Shown in pieces: positions 34,237-41,404 of a stretch of 43,909 nucleotides of DNA. How positions within the stretch are numbered: position 1 is the stretch's first letter; every line of letters starts with the position of its first letter. The DNA is from Prevotella sp. GTDB lineage: Bacteria > Bacteroidota > Bacteroidia > Bacteroidales > Bacteroidaceae. The stretch spans positions 1 through 43,909 of the forward strand of contig JAGAAJ010000132.1 of assembly GCA_017615355.1 (NCBI GenBank), written 5' to 3'. A program made the position numbers and the translations under genes. Under the pieces are notes generated by a model, which was not told where the DNA came from, made no database searches, and was given only the letters and a program-made list of their open reading frames with translations.

Positions 34237-35175
34237 GTGTTAAGGCGAAGTCTGCTGATTTTGGCCGTCCTGTTTGTGGCCTGCTACGAGGCCCGTGCGC
34301 AGTACGACCCGTCGCTCAGTCATTACTGGGCGATACAGACGGCATATAACCCTGCCGCCGTGGGTAAACAGGACAAAATCAACATCAACGCCACCTACTC
34401 GATGTCTTTGCTGGGCTTTGACCACAACCCCAAGACGATGTTCTCCGTAGGCGATATGCCGTTCTATCTGCTGGGTGCCTATCATGGCGTGGGTGTGCGC
34501 TTTATGAGCGATGCCATCGGCCTCTTCACCCACAACAACGTTGCTGTGCAGTATGCCTACAAGCAGAAACTCTTTGGCGGTACGTTGTCCGTGGGTATTC
34601 AGGGCGGAATGCTCAGCGAGAAATTCGACGGCTCCAAGCTTGAGGTGGAGCAGAGCAGCGACCCCGCCTTTTCCACTTCGGAGGTGGAGGGCAGCTCGCT
34701 GGATCTGGGTGCCGGACTCTATTATCAACGCAAAAACTGGTACGTCGGCGCGTCTGTCCAGCACCTCACAGCACCTACTGTGGAACTGGGTCAGACCAAC
34801 CAGATCAAGGTACCCATGTCGTATTATTTGAATGCCGGATGCAATATTCGGTTGAAAAACCCGTTATTATCGATACAGCCCTCCGTACTCGGACAAAGCG
34901 ACGGTATCAGTCATCGCGCTGACTTTACCACGCGCCTCACCTATACGCACGAGGAAAAGATGATGTACGCGGGCGTGGGCTACAGCCCCTCCAACTCAGT
35001 GACGGTGTTCTTGGGAGGCATCTTTCACGGCATCACACTGGGTTACAGCTATGAGGCCTTCACCAACGGCATCGGCTTGGGCTACGGTTCGCACGAGCTC
35101 TTCATGGGCTATCAGACAGACGTCAACCTCTTTAAAAAGGGAAGAAACAGGCACCAGAGTGTCAGAATATTATAA
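34237..35175 (+). CDS. porP: PorP/SprF-family type IX secretion outer-membrane protein
   Basis: Outer-membrane beta-barrel component of the type IX secretion system. A signal peptide (LLILAVLFVACYEARAQ) is followed by YDPSLSHYWAIQTAYNPAAVG, the family hallmark, and alternating amphipathic strands ending in the ELFMGYQTDVN segment. About 312 residues from a GTG at 34237. No in-frame ATG exists near the signal peptide; the longer frame to 34099 adds a basic, non-signal-like extension. It is the first gene of porP-gldK-gldL-gldM-gldN. PorP/SprF proteins help position and anchor secretion substrates at the cell surface. Confidence 0.9.
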   Translation: MLRRSLLILAVLFVACYEARAQYDPSLSHYWAIQTAYNPAAVGKQDKININATYSMSLLGFDHNPKTMFSVGDMPFYLLGAYHGVGVRFMSDAIGLFTHNNVAVQYAYKQKLFGGTLSVGIQGGMLSEKFDGSKLEVEQSSDPAFSTSEVEGSSLDLGAGLYYQRKNWYVGASVQHLTAPTVELGQTNQIKVPMSYYLNAGCNIRLKNPLLSIQPSVLGQSDGISHRADFTTRLTYTHEEKMMYAGVGYSPSNSVTVFLGGIFHGITLGYSYEAFTNGIGLGYGSHELFMGYQTDVNLFKKGRNRHQSVRIL

Positions 35176-35178
35176 GAT

Positions 35179-36651
35179 ATGAAGAAAAAACTTATCATAG
35201 CGATCTGCGCCATAGCCATCATGGCAATGGCCAGTTGCTTTGGAGGCAAGGAGACGATGGCGAATGGTGGAGAGCTGACAGGCTCCACCGGACGCTCGTT
35301 TGCAGAGCCTGCCCCTTATGGTATGGTGCTCATCAAGCGTGGACACCTGAAGATGGGTATGGAGAAGAACGACTCGCTGTGGGGACGCCAGACACCCACC
35401 CGCGACATCAGCGTGGAGGGATTCTGGATGGACGACACCGAAATCACCAACTCCGAGTACCGCCAGTTTGTGGGCTATGTGCGCGACAGCATCATCCGCG
35501 AGCGCCTGGCCGATCCCAACTACGGCGGCGATGAGAGCTACAAGATTGAGGAGGACAAGGACGGCGAGCCCATCAAGCCCTACCTGAACTGGAAGAAAGC
35601 CCTGCCTCGCAAGCCCAATGAGGACGAGCAGCGTGCTTTGGAGAGCGTCTACGTCACCAACCCCGTGACGGGAGAGAAGATGCTCGACGCCAGTCAGATG
35701 AACTACCGCTACGAGATCTACGACTATACGGAGGCCGCCTTGCGCCGCAACCGTCTCAATCCTGAGGAACGCAATCTGAATACCGACATCACCGTCAATC
35801 CCGATGAGAAGGTGTGGATTTCGAAGGATACCGCCTACATTGACGATGAGGGAAAGATTCACCGCGAGACCATCAACCGCGAGCTGACCGGTCCCTGGGA
35901 TTTCCTCAACACGTACATTGTTAATATATATCCCGACACCACGTGCTGGGTGAACGACTTCCCCAACGCCGACAACGAGATGTATATGCGCAACTATTTC
36001 TCCAACGCCGCCTACAACGACTATCCCGTGGTGGGTGTCACGTGGGAACAGGCCAACGCCTTCTGTGCCTGGCGTACGGAGTATCTGCTGAAGGGACTCG
36101 GCCCTGCCGCACGCTTCGTGCAGCGCTATCGCCTGCCGACCGAGGCTGAATGGGAATATGCCGCACGCGGCAAGAACCAGAACGAGTTCCCCTGGGAGAA
36201 TGAGGACGTGGCCTCGGGCAAGGGATGTTTCTTCGCCAACTTCAAGCCCGACGACGGCAACTACACGAAGGACGGCAACCTCATCACGTCGAAGGTGGGC
36301 ATCTATAGCGCCAACAGCAACGGGCTCTTCGATATGGCGGGCAACGTGGCCGAATGGACCTCGACCATCTATACTGAGGCGGGCGTCGACGCGATGAACG
36401 ACATCAACCCGCAGCTGAAATACAACGCCGCCAAGGAAGACCCCTACCGACTGAAGAAGAAGAGTGTGCGTGGCGGCTCGTGGAAGGATCCCGAGAGCTA
36501 TATCCGCTCGGCCTGGCGCAGCAGCGAGTATCAGAACCAGCCGCGTTCCTTTATCGGTTTCCGCTGTGTCCGCAGCCTGGCCAACACCACCAGCGAGAAG
36601 GCTAAGCCCGTCAAACAGACAAAGGCATCGGCCAAGAAGACAAGGAAATAA
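35179..36651 (+). CDS. gldK: Type IX secretion lipoprotein GldK/PorK
   Basis: Outer-membrane lipoprotein that forms the periplasmic T9SS ring with GldN. The N-terminal signal ends in a lipobox-like MAMASC (lipidated Cys near residue 18). The remainder is an FGE-sulfatase-like fold: GHLKMGMEKND, FWMDDTEITNSEYRQFV, GVTWEQANAFCAW, RLPTEAEWEYAARG, GNVAEWTS, VRGGSWKDPESYIRSAWR and IGFRCVRS. Of 490 residues, with a basic Lys-rich C-terminal tail. It follows porP by three bases. The catalytic role of the sulfatase-modifying fold is thought lost in GldK. Confidence 0.93.
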   Translation: MKKKLIIAICAIAIMAMASCFGGKETMANGGELTGSTGRSFAEPAPYGMVLIKRGHLKMGMEKNDSLWGRQTPTRDISVEGFWMDDTEITNSEYRQFVGYVRDSIIRERLADPNYGGDESYKIEEDKDGEPIKPYLNWKKALPRKPNEDEQRALESVYVTNPVTGEKMLDASQMNYRYEIYDYTEAALRRNRLNPEERNLNTDITVNPDEKVWISKDTAYIDDEGKIHRETINRELTGPWDFLNTYIVNIYPDTTCWVNDFPNADNEMYMRNYFSNAAYNDYPVVGVTWEQANAFCAWRTEYLLKGLGPAARFVQRYRLPTEAEWEYAARGKNQNEFPWENEDVASGKGCFFANFKPDDGNYTKDGNLITSKVGIYSANSNGLFDMAGNVAEWTSTIYTEAGVDAMNDINPQLKYNAAKEDPYRLKKKSVRGGSWKDPESYIRSAWRSSEYQNQPRSFIGFRCVRSLANTTSEKAKPVKQTKASAKKTRK

Positions 36652-36654
36652 TGC

Positions 36655-36706
36655 CGTAATAACGAAATAACGTTATCACGTGATTACGAAAAAAATGAAA
36701 TAACGA
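36655..36706 (+). repeat. AATAACGTTATCACGTGATTACG words between gldK and gldL
   Basis: Repeated TAACGAAATAACG and GTTATCACGTGATTACG words. GTTATCACGTAATTCCG, almost the same word, occurs inside mutS2 at 42980-43005. Confidence 0.65.
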
Positions 36707-36710
36707 AGCT

Positions 36711-37586
36711 ATGACCAAATACAGCAAATTCAATCCCATCTATCGCCTGCAGAAATGGCTCGACAGCGTGCCTGGGCAGACGTTTATGAACTACGCCTAC
36801 AGCTGGGGTGCATCTATCGTCATCCTTGGTGCGCTCTTCAAGCTCACCCACCTGCCAGGCGCCAACACCATGCTCTTCCTGGGTATGGGTACTGAGGTGC
36901 TGGTGTTCTTCATCGCCGGCTTCGACCGTCCCTTCGACAAGACGGAAGACGGCAAGGAGCTGCCTACACATGTTGTGGTAGAAGGAGAGGAAGGCGAGGA
37001 AGCCGCCCTCGTAGAATCCGGCGTTTCCGGCATCTCCGTAGAGAGTGGAATCTCTGGTGGCACAGGTGGCGGCACTATCATCATTGGTGGTGGCGGAGGC
37101 TATGGCCCTGCTGTCCTCGACGGCGATGCGCTGCCTGATGGCGAACAGCCTGCAGTAGGCGAGCAGCAGGTTGCTGCAACAGGTGCCGTTCCCGTTACCG
37201 GTGGCATCGTGGGTGGCGTCGTGGGTGCTATTCCCACTCAGCCTGAGCTGCCCGACATCGATCCTGAGGAGATGGAGGAGGCCACGCAGAACTACGTGGA
37301 GCAGTTGAAGAGCCTCACCGAGACGCTGAAGAAGGTGTCGGAGCAGAGCGAGCGCCTCACCCGCGACAGCGAGGAGATGGAGAACCTCAACCGCACGCTT
37401 ACCGGCATCTGCAAGGTCTACGAGATGCAGCTGAAGGGTGCCAGCCAGCAGATTGGCACCATCGACCAGATCAACGAGCAGTCGAAGCGTATGGCTGAGC
37501 AGATTGCCGAGCTGAATAAGATCTACACCCGCATGATTGAGGCAATGACGGTGAACATGCCTAAAATGAACAACAATGGCAATTAG
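36711..37586 (+). CDS. gldL: Type IX secretion/gliding motor protein GldL/PorL
   Basis: Inner-membrane motor component that with GldM converts proton-motive force into motion. Two transmembrane helices at about residues 27-45 and 50-70 match the family; Glu62 in GTEVLVFFIAGF fits the conserved membrane glutamate needed for proton coupling. A cytoplasmic linker follows that is rich in Gly/Val (about 100-180: repeated SGISVESG and GGGGG runs), then a coiled-coil-like helix (EEMEEATQNYVEQL and on). The 291 residues include this Gly-rich linker, which seems longer than needed. It overlaps gldM by 11 bases. Confidence 0.93.
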   Translation: MTKYSKFNPIYRLQKWLDSVPGQTFMNYAYSWGASIVILGALFKLTHLPGANTMLFLGMGTEVLVFFIAGFDRPFDKTEDGKELPTHVVVEGEEGEEAALVESGVSGISVESGISGGTGGGTIIIGGGGGYGPAVLDGDALPDGEQPAVGEQQVAATGAVPVTGGIVGGVVGAIPTQPELPDIDPEEMEEATQNYVEQLKSLTETLKKVSEQSERLTRDSEEMENLNRTLTGICKVYEMQLKGASQQIGTIDQINEQSKRMAEQIAELNKIYTRMIEAMTVNMPKMNNNGN

Positions 37587-39135
37587 GAAAAGACCCATCT
37601 CTCCGCGCCAGAAGATGATCAACCTGATGTACGTCGTGTTGATGGCTATGCTGGCATTGAACGTCTCCAACGAGGTGCTCAACGGCTTTGCTATCGTGCA
37701 GGAAAGCCTCAACCGCACCACCGAGAACGCCACGCAGGAGAATCAGGTCATCTACGATAACTTTGAGCAGCAGATGGCGGCCAATCCGCAGAAGGTGAAG
37801 GAGTGGTACGACAAGGCCATGCAGGTGAAGGAGATGAGCCAGAAGCTCTACAGCCTCGCTGCTGAGCTGAAGACGGCCATCGCCCGTGAAGCCGACGGCG
37901 AGAACGGCAATGCCGACAGCCTGCAGAACAAGGAAGACCTGGAGGCCGCCAATCAGATCATGCTCGCCCCTGGACGCGGACGCGGCGAGGAGCTGAAGAA
38001 AGCCATCGACACCTACCGCGAGGGCATCCTCGCTATGGTGACTGACACGGTGAAGCGCCAGCACATCGCCAGCGACCTCACCACCGAGGTGCCTAGTGGC
38101 ATCTTGGGCAAGAACTGGCAGGAATACATGTTTGAGGCGATGCCCGCCGTAGCTGCCGTCACGATGCTGACGAAGCTGCAGAACGACGTGCGCAACGCTG
38201 AGAAAGAGGTGCTCCACACGCTGGTGCAGAACATCGACGTGAAGGATATCCGCGTCAACTTGCTCGACGCCTTCGTCATCCCAAACTCGCAGACCATCGT
38301 GCAGGGTGACCGCTTCTCGGCCCGTATCGTGATGGCTGCCATCGACACCACGCAGGTGCCTGAGATCTACATCGGCGACCGCAAGGTGGAGCTGCCCGAC
38401 AATGTCTACGAGACGGTGTGCAACCGCACGGGTGACTTCACGCTCTCCGGCTATATCCAGACCATCAACGGCAACGGCGACCCCATCCGCCGCGACTTCT
38501 CGCAGAAATATACTGTGGTGGAGCCCTCGGCCACCGTCAGCGCCGACCTCACCCGTATGCTCTACGCCGGCTACTCGAACCCCATCAGCGTGTCGGTGCC
38601 TGGTGTACCCCTGAATAAGATTTCGGCCTCGATGACCAACGGCACGCTGACGCCCAACGGCGCCGGCAAGTACATCGCCCATCCCTCGAGGATCGGACAG
38701 GATGCCGTCATCACCGTCACCTCTACGAACACAGGCCGTCCGCAGACGATGGGCACATTCACCTTCCGTGTGCGTAAGCTGCCCGATCCTACGCCCTACA
38801 TCGACATCACCGACGAGGCTGGCAATCCCTCACGCTTCAAGGGTGGCAATATGTCAAAGGGCAGTCTGATGGCAGCTGAGAACATTGGCGCTGCCATCGA
38901 CGACGGCATCCTCGACATCGGCTTCCGCGTGCAGTCGTTCCAAACCGTGTTCTTCGACAACATGGGTAATGCGAAGCCCATCAACAGCGAGGGCTCCCAT
39001 TTCTCGGCAGCGCAGAAGGACCAGATTCGCAAGCTCTCCCGCGGTCGCCGCTTCTACATCTCGAGTGTCGTGGCTGTCGGTCCTGACGGCATCGAGCGCA
39101 CCCTGCAGGCCGCAATGGAAATAAAAGTAAATTAA
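37576..39135 (+). CDS. gldM: Type IX secretion/gliding motor protein GldM/PorM
   Basis: Single-pass inner-membrane protein whose long periplasmic part contacts the GldK-GldN ring. The start MAIRKRPISPRQKMINLMYVVLMAML contains the conserved basic N-terminus and the transmembrane helix (about residues 15-35) that packs with GldL. The 519-residue periplasmic region has the family's helical domain followed by beta domains (SVSVPGVPLNKISASMTNG, FTFRVRKLPDPTPYI). The start lies inside the gldL end, so translation is coupled. Confidence 0.94.
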   Translation: MAIRKRPISPRQKMINLMYVVLMAMLALNVSNEVLNGFAIVQESLNRTTENATQENQVIYDNFEQQMAANPQKVKEWYDKAMQVKEMSQKLYSLAAELKTAIAREADGENGNADSLQNKEDLEAANQIMLAPGRGRGEELKKAIDTYREGILAMVTDTVKRQHIASDLTTEVPSGILGKNWQEYMFEAMPAVAAVTMLTKLQNDVRNAEKEVLHTLVQNIDVKDIRVNLLDAFVIPNSQTIVQGDRFSARIVMAAIDTTQVPEIYIGDRKVELPDNVYETVCNRTGDFTLSGYIQTINGNGDPIRRDFSQKYTVVEPSATVSADLTRMLYAGYSNPISVSVPGVPLNKISASMTNGTLTPNGAGKYIAHPSRIGQDAVITVTSTNTGRPQTMGTFTFRVRKLPDPTPYIDITDEAGNPSRFKGGNMSKGSLMAAENIGAAIDDGILDIGFRVQSFQTVFFDNMGNAKPINSEGSHFSAAQKDQIRKLSRGRRFYISSVVAVGPDGIERTLQAAMEIKVN

Positions 39136-39150
39136 AAAGCCTAAATAGCG

Positions 39151-40248
39151 ATGAAAAGAATCTTGTTATTGACGATGATAACCCTGATGGCAGGGACCGC
39201 TTTGGCCCAGCCGCGCCAGCGTCGCACACAACAGCAGCCGGTGCTGCAGCAGGGTGCTCAGCCGCGCACGGAACCAGGCGTACAGATGCGCATCCAACAG
39301 CCGGCCTCGCAGCCACGCACGCAGCAGAATACGCAGCAGGGCGGTATGACGCAGCGCATGAGAATCCAGTATCCTACGGCGCTCGATATGCCCGAGGATG
39401 TGGTGTGGCGTCGCGACATCTATCGTGAGATTGACCTCACGCAGGAGGAGAACGCCGGCCTCTACGACCCCGTGGAGCCGCAGGGAAAGCGCATGAACCT
39501 CTTTACGTATGTCTTCAAGCTGGCGCTGAACGGCTACATCCCCATCTACGAGTACAACCTCGACGGCAACGAGGTGCTCGAGGCATCGGCGAAGGTCGAC
39601 ATGAAGGGCATCCTCGACAACTACAGCATCTACTATACTGAGGAGGGTGGAAAGGTGAAGGTGGACAACAGCGACATCCCCTCCGCCCAGGTGAAGCTGT
39701 ACTACCTGAAGGAGTGCGCCTACTACGACCAGGCCAACACCACGTTCCACATCAAGCCCATCGCCTTCTGCCCTGTGATGGTGAGCGACGACGACTTCGG
39801 CGACAACACGAAGTATCCGCTCTTCTGGGTGAAGTACAGCGACGTGGAGCCCTACCTCAGCCGTCAGTCCATCAAGATCAGCGACATCAACGACGCTGCC
39901 CAGATGAACCTCGACGACTATTTCACGATGAACAAATACAAGGGAAAGATCTACAAGACCGCCAATCGTCTGGGCAAGACGCTGGCACAGATTGCCGGCG
40001 AGGACAGCACGAAGTATAGTGCTGAGCAGCGCCGCATCGAGGCCGAGCTGGAGGCTTTCCGCCAGAATATCTTCGGCGATCCCGCCCGTCGCGACAGCCT
40101 CGACAGCCTGGCCGCTGCCGACGTGAAGGCCGACAAGGCTACGCGCAAGCCGAAGCGTGAGCGCAGCAGCCGCAGCGAGCGTGCCACCTCTACGTCCAGC
40201 AGCGGTTCGCAGCCGGCACGCGTCTCTGTGCGTCGCGAGCGCCATTAA
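39151..40248 (+). CDS. gldN: Type IX secretion ring protein GldN/PorN
   Basis: Periplasmic partner of GldK. A signal peptide (MKRILLLTMITLMAGTALAQ) is followed by a Gln/Arg/Pro-rich low-complexity linker (about 22-70, QQPVLQQGAQPRTEPG-like). The conserved domain then starts at VVWRRDIYREIDLT and includes LFTYVFKLALNGYI, YLKECAYYDQ and LFWVKYSDVEPYL. The C-terminal 60 residues are Lys/Arg/Ser-rich. At 365 residues it is of normal size. It ends the porP-gldKLMN run; no clear terminator follows. Confidence 0.93.
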   Translation: MKRILLLTMITLMAGTALAQPRQRRTQQQPVLQQGAQPRTEPGVQMRIQQPASQPRTQQNTQQGGMTQRMRIQYPTALDMPEDVVWRRDIYREIDLTQEENAGLYDPVEPQGKRMNLFTYVFKLALNGYIPIYEYNLDGNEVLEASAKVDMKGILDNYSIYYTEEGGKVKVDNSDIPSAQVKLYYLKECAYYDQANTTFHIKPIAFCPVMVSDDDFGDNTKYPLFWVKYSDVEPYLSRQSIKISDINDAAQMNLDDYFTMNKYKGKIYKTANRLGKTLAQIAGEDSTKYSAEQRRIEAELEAFRQNIFGDPARRDSLDSLAAADVKADKATRKPKRERSSRSERATSTSSSGSQPARVSVRRERH

Positions 40249-40296
40249 GGGGCTGTTGACAGGCTTTCATCCAACGACTGATAACGCATCTTCCTC

Positions 40297-40407
40297 ATGG
40301 ATAAGCATCGTAAATTCAATAAGAAGTGGTGGCTCTACGGAGCCCTCACTTCGTTTATTATCGCCATTATTGGCGTCATACTACTCATCATATGGCACGC
40401 AAAGTAA
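40297..40407 (+). CDS. Small single-span membrane peptide, 36 residues
   Basis: An ATG at 40297 opens a frame reading MDKHRKFNKKWWLYGALTSF, then a hydrophobic run (IIAIIGVILLII), then WHAK and TAA at 40405-40407. A basic head, paired Trp and a 20-residue hydrophobic span make a convincing small membrane protein with an N-in orientation. The last 16 bases overlap the start of the PfkB kinase gene, implying translational coupling. It lies 48 bp after gldN and may be an accessory small protein of either neighbour. Function unknown. Confidence 0.6.
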   Translation: MDKHRKFNKKWWLYGALTSFIIAIIGVILLIIWHAK

Positions 40408-41336
40408 TAGGCATTGGCGAGACCGTTCTCGACATCATTTTCAAGAACAACCAGCCCGTGGGCGCCATCCCTGGCGGCTCCGTGTTCAACAGCATCATCT
40501 CATTGGGCCGTTCGGGCGTGAAGTGCGCATTTATCAGCGAGACAGGCAACGACCGCGTGGGTCGCACCATCCTCGACTGCCTCGAGGAGAATGGCGTCGA
40601 TGCCAGCAGCGTCTATGTCTATCCCGACTCGAAGTCGCCCCTCTCGCTGGCGTTCCTCAACGAGCAGAACGATGCCGAGTACATCTTCTATAAGGATCAT
40701 CCCAACGACCGCCTGGAGTTCACTTTCCCCGACATCCAGCCCGACGACATCGTGCTCTTCGGCTCTTATTATGCCGTCAATCCCGTCATCCGTCCGCAGG
40801 TGGTGGGATTCCTCGACTACGCCCGCCAGCACGGCGCCATCCTCTATTACGATGTCAACTTCCGTGCCTCGCACAAGAACGAGGTGATGAAGCTCACGCC
40901 CAACATCCTCGAGAATCTGGAGTATGCCGACATCGTGCGTGGCTCGACGGAGGACTTCGAGGTGATGTTCCACAAGAGCGACCCCGACGTGATCTATCGC
41001 ACGCAGATTGCCTTCTACACCAAGCGTTTCATCTGTACGCAGGGTGCCAAGCCCGTGGAGCTGCGTGCCGAGAACGGGCTGAAGAAGAGCTATGAGGTGA
41101 AGAGCGATGGCGACACCGTGAGCACCATCGGCGCCGGCGACAATTTCAACGCCGGCTTCGCCTACGGCCTCATCCGCTACGGCATCACCCGCGAGCAGAT
41201 AGAGCAGGGCCTCAGCGAGCAGCAATGGGATCAGCTCATCAGCTGCGCCCAGCAGTTCTCGGCCGAGGTCTGCCGCAGCATCAATAATAGTGTCAGCTTG
41301 GAGTTCGGCAAGCGGATGCAAGCTCAGCTCGTTTAA
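40392..41336 (+). CDS. PfkB-family carbohydrate kinase
   Basis: A 314-residue ribokinase-fold sugar kinase. The N-terminus has GETVLDIIF and PGGSVFNSIISLGRSG with the substrate-binding GG. The C-terminal motif TIGAGDNFNAGFAYG carries the catalytic Asp250. Fructokinase is the most likely activity, because this family in gut Bacteroidetes is usually so annotated, but substrate is not readable. The start at 40392 (MARKVIGIGET) is inside the upstream small membrane ORF. It converges with mutS2, with a GC-rich palindrome between them. Confidence 0.9.
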   Translation: MARKVIGIGETVLDIIFKNNQPVGAIPGGSVFNSIISLGRSGVKCAFISETGNDRVGRTILDCLEENGVDASSVYVYPDSKSPLSLAFLNEQNDAEYIFYKDHPNDRLEFTFPDIQPDDIVLFGSYYAVNPVIRPQVVGFLDYARQHGAILYYDVNFRASHKNEVMKLTPNILENLEYADIVRGSTEDFEVMFHKSDPDVIYRTQIAFYTKRFICTQGAKPVELRAENGLKKSYEVKSDGDTVSTIGAGDNFNAGFAYGLIRYGITREQIEQGLSEQQWDQLISCAQQFSAEVCRSINNSVSLEFGKRMQAQLV

Positions 41337-41350
41337 CTCCATGCCGCGAC

Positions 41351-41387
41351 TCCCCTCCCTTGTAGGGGAGGGGCAGGGGTGGGGTCA
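41351..41387. repeat. GC-rich palindrome between the PfkB kinase and mutS2 genes
   Basis: CCCCTCCC (41352-41359), loop TTGTAG region, GGGAGGGG (41366-41373), then the tail CAGGGGTGGGGT. It shares stem and tail with the units at 3532 and 29533. Between convergent genes it may serve as a bidirectional terminator. Confidence 0.7.
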
Positions 41388-41404
41388 GTATTCCCCTCAA
41401 CAAA

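Noticed and set aside
37561-38682. Open frame of about 370 codons opposite gldM
   Set aside because: Same reason: gldM is unmistakable and operon-embedded.
39166-40245. Long open frame on the - strand opposite gldN
   Set aside because: It mirrors the codon structure of gldN, which has a signal peptide and clear family motifs. The reverse frame has no recognisable domain.
40326-40391. N-terminal extension of the PfkB kinase
   Set aside because: The extension is unlike the family, and this DNA encodes the small membrane peptide in another frame; the kinase begins at MARKVIGIGE.
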